The position numbers and the translations under genes were made by a program. The notes beneath the pieces were generated by a model that saw only the letters and a program-made list of their open reading frames with translations, did no database searches and was not told the origin of the DNA. A stretch of DNA of 64,000 bases from CANMXU01 sp052030545 (lineage in GTDB: Bacteria > Pseudomonadota > Gammaproteobacteria > Enterobacterales > Alteromonadaceae), in the NCBI RefSeq assembly GCF_052030545.1, contig NZ_JBPDIH010000014.1, positions 31,484 through 95,483 on the forward strand, in the 5' to 3' direction. Of this stretch, positions 18,412 through 28,248 are shown piece after piece (the stretch's first letter is position 1; the number at the start of each line of letters is the position of its first letter).

Positions 18412-19710
18412 ATGAGACTCGGTCGTTCCTTTTTTAGTCTTTATTTTCTTAATATTGTTTTGTTTATTTGTTTTACTTGGGTTGTTGATGAGATTTGGAA
18501 TTCTTATGTTGAACAAGACATTGAATCTTATACTGGCTATCAAACCATGCTACTGGCCGTTGGTGATTATTTAAGTAAACACCCAAAGGAAGAGTGGCCC
18601 GATATTATTAAAAAAACGTCTAAACGTTACGACTTACCATTGAATCTAATGCCGCAGTCTGAAATGTCTGAACAAAAATATCATGAGCACAACAAGATTG
18701 AAAAAGACAATACCCATGTTTTTTATTATGACAAAAAAGTCACTTTGCATCATGTGCTTGCAGACAGTGACCAAATTTTAACCTTAGGTCCAACACGCAT
18801 GCCGTCAAGGCCTCGTGCTGAAGCGCTAGTGCGGTTAATTGTTTTTGGCTTACTTGGTGTGATGATTTTCTTTTGGCTATGGCCAATTTCTCGAGATTTG
18901 GATCAATTACAGAAAACGACCAAGGCATTTGGTGAAGGCGATTTTGAAATTAAATCGGATAAAGCAACATCACATATGATCGAGCCTATGGTGACCGCCT
19001 TTAATATGATGGCCGATCGTATAAAAAGCTTGATTGAAGCCCATAAAGAGTTAACTAATGCTGTTGCTCACGAATTAAGAACGCCATTAGCTCGTTCAAA
19101 GTTTGCCTTGCAAATGTTGTCGTCGGTTAAAGATGAGGCTAAACGTGAACGTTATCTGGCACAAATTACCACAGATGTTGGCGAGCTAGACGAGCTGATC
19201 AACGAAATGCTGTTATACGCTAGTTTTTCAAATACCATGCCTGAACTAAAAGTAGAACGACAAGATATGGTCGATTTAGTAAATCAGCAAGTCAAAAAAT
19301 ACGAACAATACCAGGGCCAAATCGAAGTCATTAAAAGTGCCAATGGCTTGTACGCAGATTGTGACTATCATTTTATTGAAAGAGCCGTGCACAACTATAT
19401 CTCAAACGCTATTAAGTATGGTAAAGATCATATTCGTGTCACCATCATGTCTGAAAATAACCAATGTGTGATTAAAGTTGAAGACAATGGTAAAGGCGTA
19501 TCTAAAGAATTTCAAAGTGTGGTGTTTGACGCGTTTTCACGCGGAGACAATAGCCGAAACAAAGAAACTGGTGGTTTTGGTTTAGGTTTAGCCATTGTTG
19601 GCCGTATTATGGAATGGCATAAAGGTGCAGCAACAGTTACTGATAGTGAGTTAGGTGGCGCGAGTTTTGTATTAACCTGGCCGTTAACCGAGCAAAAGCA
19701 GCTTTCTTAG
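18412..19710 (+). CDS. Sensor histidine kinase, RstB-like
   Basis: A 432-residue membrane kinase. Transmembrane helices lie near residues 7-25 and 140-160 and flank a periplasmic sensor of about 115 residues. A HAMP segment follows (about 160-212), then the dimerisation/phosphoacceptor helix NAVAHELRTPLARSKFALQ with the phosphorylated His near residue 220, then the ATPase domain with N box NYISNAIKYGKD, G1 VEDNGKGV and G2 GGFGLGLAI. The short sensor domain and the FFSLYFLNIVLF N-terminus resemble RstB. It is probably the partner of the regulator at 17549. A hairpin in the 147-nt gap may tune its level. Confidence 0.88.
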   Translation: MRLGRSFFSLYFLNIVLFICFTWVVDEIWNSYVEQDIESYTGYQTMLLAVGDYLSKHPKEEWPDIIKKTSKRYDLPLNLMPQSEMSEQKYHEHNKIEKDNTHVFYYDKKVTLHHVLADSDQILTLGPTRMPSRPRAEALVRLIVFGLLGVMIFFWLWPISRDLDQLQKTTKAFGEGDFEIKSDKATSHMIEPMVTAFNMMADRIKSLIEAHKELTNAVAHELRTPLARSKFALQMLSSVKDEAKRERYLAQITTDVGELDELINEMLLYASFSNTMPELKVERQDMVDLVNQQVKKYEQYQGQIEVIKSANGLYADCDYHFIERAVHNYISNAIKYGKDHIRVTIMSENNQCVIKVEDNGKGVSKEFQSVVFDAFSRGDNSRNKETGGFGLGLAIVGRIMEWHKGAATVTDSELGGASFVLTWPLTEQKQLS

Positions 19711-19735
19711 ATTTTTTTGACAGTCGGCGGGGCAC

Positions 19736-19826
19736 AAAGGGGTCGGTGACATCAAGTTTAACACTCTGATTAAGCAGGCATTATTGTGTTCGATTTGCAA
19801 GCATGTCACCGACCCCATTTAGAATC
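19736..19826. repeat. Palindromic REP-like element, copy 1
   Basis: The outer arms GGGGTCGGTGACAT (19739-19752) and ATGTCACCGACCCC (19803-19816) form a perfect 14-bp inverted repeat around a 50-nt centre, followed by ATTTAGAATC. A diverged second copy lies immediately downstream. Elements of this look are often scattered in gammaproteobacterial genomes and associated with REP-associated tyrosine transposases, although no transposase gene is present here. It sits between the convergent kinase and mgsA genes. Confidence 0.7.
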
Positions 19827-19840
19827 ATGATTATGTAATC

Positions 19841-19931
19841 GACGGGAGCGGTGACATTAATTTAAAACTTTGATTATGGTGGCAGGATAATTGTCTGCTT
19901 TGTAAATATGTCACCGACCCCATTTAGAATC
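19841..19931. repeat. Palindromic REP-like element, copy 2 (diverged left arm)
   Basis: The right arm ATGTCACCGACCCC (19908-19921) and the following ATTTAGAATC are identical to copy 1. The left arm GGGAGCGGTGACAT (19844-19857) differs at two positions. The centre is recognisably homologous but diverged, so the two copies are not a very recent duplication. The unit length, about 91 nt, is the same as copy 1. Confidence 0.7.
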
Positions 19932-19957
19932 CGTTAAACTCTGTTTAGCAATTCAGA

Positions 19958-20413
19958 CTAAGTACGCTTAGCGATATAGTCATCATAGTCAGGAATTGAT
20001 TTTTGATAAGCTTGATCAAACAGGCTTGAATTAATTAAAAAGTCAGCGCTGGCCTGATTACAGGCAACAGGAATATTCCACACTGCAGCTAACCGTAATA
20101 ACGCTTTCACATCAGGGTCGTGCGGCTGCGCTTCAAGCGGATCCCAAAAGAAAATCAGCATATCAATTTTTTGCTCGGTGATCAGCGCGCCAATTTGTTG
20201 GTCGCCACCAAGAGGACCACTGATCAGGCTATTGATGGATAATTGCGTTTCTTTTGCTAATAAAGTACCGGTAGTGCCTGTAGCGTATAGGGTATGCTCA
20301 GCTAACTTCTCTTTATAGTATTGGCACCATAAAATAAGGTCTTTTTTCATGTTGTCATGGGCAACGAGAGCAATCGATTTGGTTTTTTCTGCAGTAACTT
20401 TTTTATAATGCAT
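19958..20413 (-). CDS. mgsA: Methylglyoxal synthase
   Basis: A 151-residue protein (E. coli MgsA is 152) that converts dihydroxyacetone phosphate to methylglyoxal and phosphate, a bypass relieving sugar-phosphate stress. Family motifs are clear: ALVAHDNMKKDLI near residues 16-28, the phosphate-binding and catalytic SGPLGGDQQIGALI near 85-98, and FFWDPLEAQPHDPDVKALLR near 108-127. It is monocistronic on the minus strand, converging on the kinase gene with two REP-like repeats between. Confidence 0.96.
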   Translation of the reverse strand: MHYKKVTAEKTKSIALVAHDNMKKDLILWCQYYKEKLAEHTLYATGTTGTLLAKETQLSINSLISGPLGGDQQIGALITEQKIDMLIFFWDPLEAQPHDPDVKALLRLAAVWNIPVACNQASADFLINSSLFDQAYQKSIPDYDDYIAKRT

Positions 20414-20549
20414 AAAACATACAAAGTAATAACTAGGTGGATTTAGATTATCATAACTTGTTGCAAATCCAAGCGCTTAATTGTGCTTTAAATGTGTGGT
20501 CATAAAAAGATTGTGTTAGGCTAATTTTTTTGGCTGTGAACACAATAAT

Positions 20550-21596
20550 ATGAATAAACCAACGTCAGTTAAATTAAATCTAGGTTTTGCGCTTAAGCTT
20601 TCAGACAACGCTGAGCTTGCATCATCAAGTCGAATTTCGTTACAAGAAAAACCAATTCCAGCATTAAAACCGGGTCAAGTACTCGTTAAAATGTTAACGG
20701 CTCCAGTTAACCCTTCTGATCTTGTTTATTTGCTCGGTAAATATGGCTTGCCTCCTAACGATAATGCCTATGTTGGCTTTGAAGGCTGCGGTATTGTTAT
20801 TGAGGCGAATGCTGGGCTTTATGGCAAATGGTTAGTCGGTAAGCGTGTTGCGTTATCTGCTCAACCCGGCATAGATGGTGTGTGGGCAAATTATGCGGTA
20901 ACTAAAGCTAATTATTGCTTACCGGTGCGAAAAGATATTAGTGATGAGCAAGCGGCAACGTTAATTGTTAATCCTTGCACCTCTGTTTGTTTAGTTGAAC
21001 GCGCAATAACACTTAAAGCGAAAGCTATTGTGGTTAATGCGGCAGCTAGCCAAGTGGGTAAGGGCGTTATTCGTTATGCTAAAATGTTGGGAATAAAAAC
21101 CATCGCCACCGTGAGAAGTCATAGCAATATAGCCCCATTGCAAGCACTTGGCGCCGCCCACGTTTTATTGACCACCACTGACGACTATCAAGCGCAATTA
21201 AAAAACCTTTGTGCCCAAAATAACGCAACTGTACTACTAGATTCCGTTGCTGATATCGACACCGCTCAGGTCTTAAAGGCAATGCCTAATAAATCAACGG
21301 CAATTGTTTACGGACGATTAACGGAAACGCACGATCCTGTTGGCGGAAAATTTCCGGTCGCAGATGTTATTTTTAGAGAAATGAATATTGAGGGCTTTTG
21401 GCTAGCCAATTACATTTCAAATGCCAACCCTTTACAAGTTTTACGGTTAAGTCGTAAAGTGCAAAAATTATTTTCGCAAGGTGTTTTTAAAACAGATATT
21501 TATAAAGTCGTTGATTTTAGCGACTTTGGCGAGGCTATTGATCATTATGCGCAACATAAAAGCGATGGCAAAGTTATTTTATATTGCAATAGTTAG
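20550..21596 (+). CDS. MDR-superfamily zinc-type alcohol dehydrogenase-like reductase (ETR/quinone-reductase-like)
   Basis: A 348-residue medium-chain dehydrogenase/reductase. The GroES-like N-terminal half has PGQVLVKMLTAPVNPSDLVYL and VGFEGCGIVIEA; the Rossmann half has VVNAAASQVGKGVIRYAKMLG for NAD(P)H binding. The usual catalytic-zinc GHE motif is absent, which points to a zinc-free quinone reductase or 2-enoyl thioester reductase (ETR1/MECR) type rather than a true alcohol dehydrogenase. The substrate is not predictable. The gene appears monocistronic. Confidence 0.75.
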   Translation: MNKPTSVKLNLGFALKLSDNAELASSSRISLQEKPIPALKPGQVLVKMLTAPVNPSDLVYLLGKYGLPPNDNAYVGFEGCGIVIEANAGLYGKWLVGKRVALSAQPGIDGVWANYAVTKANYCLPVRKDISDEQAATLIVNPCTSVCLVERAITLKAKAIVVNAAASQVGKGVIRYAKMLGIKTIATVRSHSNIAPLQALGAAHVLLTTTDDYQAQLKNLCAQNNATVLLDSVADIDTAQVLKAMPNKSTAIVYGRLTETHDPVGGKFPVADVIFREMNIEGFWLANYISNANPLQVLRLSRKVQKLFSQGVFKTDIYKVVDFSDFGEAIDHYAQHKSDGKVILYCNS

Positions 21597-21743
21597 CCGT
21601 TTTATCGCTTGATAATTGCACTAAATGTAGTGCGATTACATTTTGTTGCAGGAAGTATTAATAGATTTACAGCTCGACCACATGCTTGGCGATATAGTAA
21701 CCACATAGCGTTTAATTTAAACATTTGTCGGTGAGGTATTAAC

Positions 21744-21956
21744 ATGAAAAAGTATTTATTAGCATCTATTGTTGGTTTGTTTACACTTAGTGCCGCTGCA
21801 ACACCTGTTGCACAGCCAGTAGACGTTGAAATTGATAAACAGCAACTTAAGACTAAAATTGAACAAAGCATTAACAAAGAGCTAGCTGAAATCGACGTTA
21901 ATATTGAGCCAGTTAAGCAAAATTTTGCCAAAACCAACGCTCAATCGAATGCTTAA
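21744..21956 (+). CDS. Small exported protein of unknown function
   Basis: A 70-residue protein with a signal peptide (KKYLLASIVGLFTLSAAA, cleavage near residue 19-20). The short charged tail contains KQQLKTKIEQSINKELAEID, probably helical. GAGGT precedes the start and a strong terminator follows, so it is probably a real single-gene unit. I do not recognise a family. Confidence 0.6.
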   Translation: MKKYLLASIVGLFTLSAAATPVAQPVDVEIDKQQLKTKIEQSINKELAEIDVNIEPVKQNFAKTNAQSNA

Positions 21957-21990
21957 AATGAATAAATTAATTAGTAAATAATAAATAATA

Positions 21991-22030
21991 AACGCACTGA
22001 CCATATACATGGTCGGTGCGTTTTGTTTTG
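21991..22030 (+). terminator. Rho-independent terminator after the small exported protein gene
   Basis: AACGCACTGACCAT (21991-22004) pairs with ATGGTCGGTGCGTT (22009-22022), allowing one wobble, with a 4-nt loop and a T-rich tail. Confidence 0.85.
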
Positions 22031-22173
22031 TAAAACTTCACCGTTTCAAAGCAACACCATTTCACAGCAACACAATTCATTTAAAACAAAGTCTGTTTAA
22101 GCGCTGAAAAACACGTATCAATCGGTTAGAATCATTTCCTTATTTTTTCTTTTTAATTGAGTGATTTAAAACT

Positions 22174-23412
22174 ATGCGCTTGCTCCACACGTCTGATTGG
22201 CATTTAGGTCAATATTTTTATGGCAAAAGCCGAGCGCATGAACATCAACAATTTTTAAATTGGCTACTAAACACTATTAGCGATGAAAATATCGATATTG
22301 TTATCGTTGCTGGCGATATTTTTGATACCGGTACGCCGCCAAGTTATGCCCGCGAACTCTATTTTGATTTTATTGAAAAACTGAATAAGCTCGATTGTCA
22401 ATTGGTGATCTTAGCAGGTAACCACGACTCAGTCGCCATGTTAAGTGAAGCAAAAGGCTTATTAAAAAGCTTAAATACACAGGTTGTGCCTGTGGTTAGC
22501 GACGATATTAACCAACAAGTCTTTACCTTATCTGATAAAAATAACCAACCGCTTGCGGTTGTTTGCGCTATTCCTTATATACGCCCACGCGACGTTTTAA
22601 CAAGTAAGGCAGGGCAAAGTGCACGCGACAAGCAATTGTCGCTGCAACAAGGCATAGCCGATCATTATCAGCGTTTATATCAACACGCAAAAACGTTGGC
22701 AGATGACAAATTGCCCATTCTCGCAACAGGCCATCTAACCACGGTCGGCGTCACTGTATCTGAATCGGTTAGAGATATTTATATCGGTACACTTGAAGCA
22801 TTCCCTGCAGATGCCTTTCCACCGGCAAACTACATTGCTTTAGGGCACATTCATCGCAGCCAAAAAGTCGCAAAAAGCGAACATATTCGTTATAGCGGTT
22901 CACCAATTGCACTGAGTTTTGATGAAGCTAAACAAGAAAAATCTGTGCTGATCGCTGAATTTGAGCAAGAGCGCTTGAGCCAAGTATTACCATTAACCAT
23001 TCCATGTTTTCAGCCGCTGATCATGGTTAAAACCAGCTTAGAAAATGTTGTTGAACAAGTCAGCCAAGCGGTTGAGCAATATCAAGCAAACCATCAACAG
23101 GCGCCAGAGCAACGTATTTGGCTAGACATTGAAATTAGCAGCGCGCAATACTTACAAGACTTGCAAATGCGGATAGCGTCTTTAGTTGAAAACCTACCTG
23201 TAGAAATTTTATTGGTTAGGCGGGCAAAAACTTCTCGCCAAGCGATGCCAGAGCAACAAGAAAAAGTGACCTTAAATGAACTTACTTTAATGGACGTATT
23301 TAACGCACGTTTAGCACAAGAAGAATGGCAAGATGAGCAAGGTGAACAAAAACAGCGCCTAGAGCAGCTGTTTTTACAAATGGTTGCAGCAAGTAAAGAG
23401 GAGCAAGCATGA
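22174..23412 (+). CDS. sbcD: Nuclease SbcCD subunit D
   Basis: A 412-residue Mre11-type nuclease subunit. The calcineurin-like phosphoesterase motifs appear in order: HTSDWHLGQ, VAGDIFDTG, LAGNHDS, ATGHLTT and ALGHIHRSQ. These bind two metal ions for exo/endonuclease cleavage of DNA hairpins and protein-blocked ends. The C-terminal region (about 270-412) is the capping and SbcC-binding part. Its stop overlaps the sbcC start by 4 nt (ATGA), indicating translational coupling and an equimolar complex. Confidence 0.95.
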   Translation: MRLLHTSDWHLGQYFYGKSRAHEHQQFLNWLLNTISDENIDIVIVAGDIFDTGTPPSYARELYFDFIEKLNKLDCQLVILAGNHDSVAMLSEAKGLLKSLNTQVVPVVSDDINQQVFTLSDKNNQPLAVVCAIPYIRPRDVLTSKAGQSARDKQLSLQQGIADHYQRLYQHAKTLADDKLPILATGHLTTVGVTVSESVRDIYIGTLEAFPADAFPPANYIALGHIHRSQKVAKSEHIRYSGSPIALSFDEAKQEKSVLIAEFEQERLSQVLPLTIPCFQPLIMVKTSLENVVEQVSQAVEQYQANHQQAPEQRIWLDIEISSAQYLQDLQMRIASLVENLPVEILLVRRAKTSRQAMPEQQEKVTLNELTLMDVFNARLAQEEWQDEQGEQKQRLEQLFLQMVAASKEEQA

Positions 23413-26400
23413 AAATAATCTCGCTTCGCTTTGAAAATATTAACGCCTTAAAAGGGCACTGGTTCATTGATTTTAGCCAAGCACCTTTTAACGGCAATAG
23501 TCTGTTTGCGATCACAGGCCCAACCGGTGCTGGTAAAACAACGATTTTAGATGCGATGTGTTTAGCCTTATATCATCGCACCCCAAGGCTGACTATTTCC
23601 GATAAACAAAACCAATTAATGACCCGCCACACCAGTAGCTGTTTAGCGGAAGTGGAATTTGAAGTAAAAGGTAAGGGCTATCGCGCCTTTTGGAGTCAGC
23701 GCCGCGCAAAAGGACAGGCTGATGGAAAATTACAAGCAGCAAAAGCTGAACTTGCCACCCTCGACGGTGAAATTATTGTCGATAAGTTATCACAGGTTAA
23801 ACAGGAAATTGCTCAGTTAACCGGTTTAGACTTTTCCCGTTTTACCAAATCTATGTTGTTATCGCAGGGGGATTTTGCCGCATTTTTAAATGCTAAAGCG
23901 AGTGAGCGTGCTGAGCTGCTAGAAGAATTAACCGGTACTGAAATTTATGGTCAAATCTCGCAGTTTATTTTTGCTCAGCATAAAGAGGCTAATGAAGCAT
24001 TAAAGTTGTTGTTAGCGCAAAGCCAAGGCATGCAGCTTTTAACGGAAACCGAAGTTGAGACCTTAAATCAACAACTACAAGAAAATGAGCAACAAGAAAA
24101 AACACTGGTTGAGCAACAAACTTGGCTGAGCCACGTGATTAAATGGCACGAGCAAAACCATATAAGCACTCAACAGAAAATCAAAGGTGAACAGCTTCTT
24201 AAGCAAAATCAAGCACAAGAATTGGCGGCAAATGCACAATTAACTCAGCTTAATTTGGCTGCGCCTGCTGAAGCGCTTCGCATAGCGTACGAGCAGCAAA
24301 AACACCTGATTAATGAACATGCTAAACAACAAAATATTGTCGAACAAAACAAGCTGCAATTTAACCAAGCGCAAAGTCAGTCAGGCTTATTAGCTAAACA
24401 ATTAACGGCAGCGACAAAAGAGCAGGACAACGCACAAGAGGGGTGGCAAAAAGCCGAGCAACTGATTAATGAAAAAATAGTGCCGCTTGATCATGAAATT
24501 GACCAAGTTACTATTGCTATGAATAAGCAACAGGAAAGCAAAAATGTGCTTGCTGAGCAATTATCAGGCGTTGATGTTAAGTTAAAGCAACAACAACATT
24601 TGCTAGAAAATACGAGTCAAGAAATAACGGAGATTGCTGGTTATTTATCAACGCAAACACACCTAAAAAATCTACCGCAATTTCTGCCCTTATGGCAAAG
24701 TCAGTTTGCGCAATTAGGTGAAACAACACAGTCATCGATTGCGTTGAAAAAACAGCAGCAGGTTATCAATAATCAGCGTGATATTGAAGAAAAACAGCAG
24801 CAAAACCTAGTGATCACCGGCCAACAATGTGAAGAGTCGCTTAATAACCTTCGCTTAGAAGAAAAGAAAATATCTTCTGAAATACAAGAGCTTGCAGGTT
24901 ACGCGTTACCTCTTGTTGCAGCTTTGGCTGATACTGAACTAGAAAATGGAGCGCAACAGCCAGCGTCGTTTGAAAAAGCAATGACAGCGCAGATTAAAGC
25001 GCAGCAAAATAACCAAACTCAGCTACTAGTTGCCCAACAATATGCTCGCCAGTTCCATGCATTAACGGCAGAAATAACAACCACTACTGAGCAGTTAGAA
25101 AGCGATAATAAAACGCATCAAGAATTAACTGCGCAGCGTCAATTACTCAGACAGCAATATGTCGAACATAATCAGCAAAAGCGTGATCTTGAAACCATTG
25201 TTGCTCAGCATCAAACGATTATGGCACTGTCTGATCACCGCGCCAATTTACAAGCTGAACAGCCGTGTCCATTGTGCGGTTCAACTCAGCATCCGGCGAT
25301 TGAAAATTATCAAGCGATTAACCCAAACGAACATCAACAACGTTTAGTTGAAATAACACAAGTGGTAGCATCAATTGAGCAACAAGGTAATAGTGTTAAG
25401 CAGCAGTTGGCACAAATTGAAGGTAAAATTGGCGCACTTTCTCAAACCTTAGCTGAGAAAAATACACAGCAGCAATCCTTGTTAGTTCAGTGGCAACAAA
25501 TTAGCGAGCCACTAATGCTAAGCTTTACCATTGAGCAGTTAACCGAATTAGATGAATATATTGTCGAGCAAAGCAATAACTTAGAACAGTTAACCGCTAT
25601 TGAGCAGCAATATTTGCATTTGAATAAGTCTTTGCAAGCATTGCATCAGCAGCTTAGCGATGCCGATAAATCATTAAGCCAAAAGCGCAGTGAGCAGGCA
25701 TTAGTTGAACAATCGATAGGCCAGCACAATAAACAGTTAGGCGAACTCGATCTGCAGCTTAGTCAACAAGCCCAAACGATAAATAACTTACAACAGCAGC
25801 TTGAGCAAAGCATTAGCCAAGCGAACTTAACTGTGCCCGAACATAACAAGTGTGAAGCGTGGTTTAACGAGCTTAACCAGCAAGTCGCCACATTTAACCA
25901 GCGCGAGCAACAGCATCAAAAGTTAACTCAACATAGCGTGGAAATAAACCACACAATTGCCTCAATCACTGAAAATTTTAAACGTATAGAAACTGAGATT
26001 AATGAAAGCAATCGCTTATCTCAGCGCTTAATCACGGATAAAACTCAGCTTATGCAAACGCGAGAGCAATTATTTGGCCAGCAAACGGTGGCACAGGCAA
26101 GAGAGCAGCTTCAACAAGATAAACAGCAGCTTGAACAAAAAATGTCGACGTTAAGTGCTCAAATAAAAGATGCCGATATGCAAATGCAAAACTGGCAAGG
26201 GCAGGTGCACGCCAGCGAGCAACAATTACAAGACTGTGAAAATCAGCGAGAACAAGCCGTTACCACGTGGCAAAAGCGACTTGAGCAAAGCAGTTTTGAC
26301 AATGAACAAGACTTTCTAAGTGCACTTATTACCCCTGAACTGCATCAGCAGCTAAGTGAGCTTGCCCAGCAATTAGCAACCGATAAACAACAAGCGCAGT

Positions 26401-27224
26401 TATTGCTAAAGCAGGCTGAGGAGCATTTAGTCGCACTTAAAGCTGAACAAGATCATTTATTTAATCAACCCGTTAGTCAGTCATTTAATCACGAATTTAG
26501 TCAATCAATGCTAAACATAGATGCTAACAGCAATGATGAAACCTTATTAGCAAGTCAGCAGCAACTTAGTGAGCAAATTAAACAGCTGCAAATTGATAAA
26601 GGTCAGTACAGACAAGCCTTAAATCAAAACCAAACACAACAAGAAAAACAAAAAGAGCTACTTGCCCAAATTGCTAGCCAACAAACACAAGTCGATGACT
26701 TAGCCCATTTAAATGGCTTAATTGGCTCAAAAGATGGCGCTAAATTTAGAAAGTTTGCCCAAGGGCTAACCTTAGCGCATTTGGTTTATCTGGCAAATAA
26801 ACAGCTAGATAAGTTACATGGACGCTATCAGCTGCAATGCCAAGCGGATGATTCCTTATCGCTACAAGTCCTAGATACTTGGCAGGGGGATTCTTTGCGT
26901 GATACGCAAACCTTATCAGGCGGTGAAAGCTTTTTGGTTTCCTTAGCCTTAGCGTTGGCATTATCGGATTTGGTCAGTGCTAAAACCAGTATTGACTCGC
27001 TGTTTCTTGATGAAGGTTTTGGCACGCTAGATAACGATACATTGGAAGTCGCACTTAGCGCCTTAGACAACTTAAATGCCAGTGGCAAAATGATCGGTAT
27101 TATTAGTCATATTGATACCTTAAAAAGCCGAATTGATGTGCAAATCGCCGTTAATAAGCACAGCGGTCTAGGGGTTAGTGAACTTGACAGTAATTATCGT
27201 TATTCAGTGAAAGAATCAGACTAA
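23409..27224 (+). CDS. sbcC: Nuclease SbcCD subunit C (Rad50-like ATPase)
   Basis: A 1,271-residue SMC-like ATPase. The N-terminal Walker A is GPTGAGKTTILD (about residues 37-48). Two very Gln/Glu-rich coiled coils flank the zinc hook CPLC at residues 620-623. The C-terminal lobe has signature LSGGESFLVSLALALALSD and Walker B SLFLDEGFGTLDN. It pairs with SbcD to process DNA ends and long palindromes, which the palindromic repeats in this genome would provide. It is somewhat longer than E. coli SbcC (1,048) because of extended coils. It overlaps sbcD by 4 nt. Confidence 0.95.
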   Translation: MKIISLRFENINALKGHWFIDFSQAPFNGNSLFAITGPTGAGKTTILDAMCLALYHRTPRLTISDKQNQLMTRHTSSCLAEVEFEVKGKGYRAFWSQRRAKGQADGKLQAAKAELATLDGEIIVDKLSQVKQEIAQLTGLDFSRFTKSMLLSQGDFAAFLNAKASERAELLEELTGTEIYGQISQFIFAQHKEANEALKLLLAQSQGMQLLTETEVETLNQQLQENEQQEKTLVEQQTWLSHVIKWHEQNHISTQQKIKGEQLLKQNQAQELAANAQLTQLNLAAPAEALRIAYEQQKHLINEHAKQQNIVEQNKLQFNQAQSQSGLLAKQLTAATKEQDNAQEGWQKAEQLINEKIVPLDHEIDQVTIAMNKQQESKNVLAEQLSGVDVKLKQQQHLLENTSQEITEIAGYLSTQTHLKNLPQFLPLWQSQFAQLGETTQSSIALKKQQQVINNQRDIEEKQQQNLVITGQQCEESLNNLRLEEKKISSEIQELAGYALPLVAALADTELENGAQQPASFEKAMTAQIKAQQNNQTQLLVAQQYARQFHALTAEITTTTEQLESDNKTHQELTAQRQLLRQQYVEHNQQKRDLETIVAQHQTIMALSDHRANLQAEQPCPLCGSTQHPAIENYQAINPNEHQQRLVEITQVVASIEQQGNSVKQQLAQIEGKIGALSQTLAEKNTQQQSLLVQWQQISEPLMLSFTIEQLTELDEYIVEQSNNLEQLTAIEQQYLHLNKSLQALHQQLSDADKSLSQKRSEQALVEQSIGQHNKQLGELDLQLSQQAQTINNLQQQLEQSISQANLTVPEHNKCEAWFNELNQQVATFNQREQQHQKLTQHSVEINHTIASITENFKRIETEINESNRLSQRLITDKTQLMQTREQLFGQQTVAQAREQLQQDKQQLEQKMSTLSAQIKDADMQMQNWQGQVHASEQQLQDCENQREQAVTTWQKRLEQSSFDNEQDFLSALITPELHQQLSELAQQLATDKQQAQLLLKQAEEHLVALKAEQDHLFNQPVSQSFNHEFSQSMLNIDANSNDETLLASQQQLSEQIKQLQIDKGQYRQALNQNQTQQEKQKELLAQIASQQTQVDDLAHLNGLIGSKDGAKFRKFAQGLTLAHLVYLANKQLDKLHGRYQLQCQADDSLSLQVLDTWQGDSLRDTQTLSGGESFLVSLALALALSDLVSAKTSIDSLFLDEGFGTLDNDTLEVALSALDNLNASGKMIGIISHIDTLKSRIDVQIAVNKHSGLGVSELDSNYRYSVKESD

Positions 27225-27303
27225 CACCTTATTTACGATAATATATCTGCCTAAAACCCAAGTTAGTTAATTGTAACGGTCAACAAAACAAGGAACATAT
27301 TTA

Positions 27304-28191
27304 GTGGAAATATGGATTTATTTCACATTATTAGCCGCCACCATGCAAGCTGTGCGAACCGCAGGGCAAAAGCAGCTATCAGCTCATTTAAATGCCATGG
27401 CAACCACCAGTGTGCGCTATGTTTATGCCTTGCCATTTGCATGGGCTTATTTATGGTGGTTGTTAGATTATCGGCAAGTATCAGTTCCTGAGTTAAATCC
27501 GCAGTTTTTGCAATACGCGTTAACCGCCTCTGTGATGCAAATTATCGGTACAGCGTGTCTTGTTGCCGCGTTTAAATACCGAAACTTTGCCGTTGCCACT
27601 AGCCTTGCAAAAACCGAAGCAATCCAAGTGGCTGTTGTTGGCGCACTTGTCTTTTCAGCAGGTTTAAGTGCCTGGGGTTGGTTTTCTGTCGTTGTCGGCG
27701 TGATTGGAGTATTAATTGTTTCTAAAGTAAAATTTACCGTTCGAGACGTTTTTCAAAACCCCGGTGCAGGCTTTGGTTTAGCTTCAGGTCTAGGGCTTGC
27801 GATCACCACCTTATTAATTAGAGAGTCGAGCTTAGCGTTAAACACCGATCTTATGGTTAGCGCCGCAGTAACGCTGGTATTTATGATCACCGTACAATCG
27901 GTTGTCTCACTGGTTTATGTATATATTCAAAATAAAAAACAAATCCCTGTGATGATCAGCCAATGGCGCCTTTGCCTTTTTGTTGGTGTGACCAGCGTAT
28001 TAGGGTCAATTGGTTGGTTTACTGGCGCAAGTTATCAAACGGCAGCCTATGTAAAAGCACTCGGGCAAGTTGAGTTTTTTATTACGCTGCTGCTGACTTA
28101 TCGATTTTTTAAAGAAAAAATTACCCTAAAAGAGTATGTTGGCATGGCATTAATACTCGCAAGTGTGTTGATCCTGTTACTTTGGGCTTAG
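27304..28191 (+). CDS. EamA/DMT-superfamily transporter
   Basis: A 295-residue inner-membrane protein with about ten hydrophobic helices in two EamA-like halves (about 3-140 and 155-294). Characteristic features include FKYRNFAVATSLAKTEAIQ at the end of helix 4 and GQVEFFITLLLTYRFFKEKI in the second half. It starts with GTG, supported by AAGGAA upstream. Members move small metabolites, amino acids or nucleotide precursors; the substrate cannot be inferred. It stands 79 nt after sbcC and may be read through from it. Confidence 0.85.
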   Translation: MEIWIYFTLLAATMQAVRTAGQKQLSAHLNAMATTSVRYVYALPFAWAYLWWLLDYRQVSVPELNPQFLQYALTASVMQIIGTACLVAAFKYRNFAVATSLAKTEAIQVAVVGALVFSAGLSAWGWFSVVVGVIGVLIVSKVKFTVRDVFQNPGAGFGLASGLGLAITTLLIRESSLALNTDLMVSAAVTLVFMITVQSVVSLVYVYIQNKKQIPVMISQWRLCLFVGVTSVLGSIGWFTGASYQTAAYVKALGQVEFFITLLLTYRFFKEKITLKEYVGMALILASVLILLLWA

Positions 28192-28248
28192 CTTTTTGCT
28201 AAACTGCCGCCATTAAAAATTTGTTATCAATTATTGATTGGAAAATAT

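Noticed and set aside
28234..28248. TTG start upstream of the FKBP gene
   Set aside because: The ATG at 28249 has the better ribosome binding site and matches the family N-terminus.
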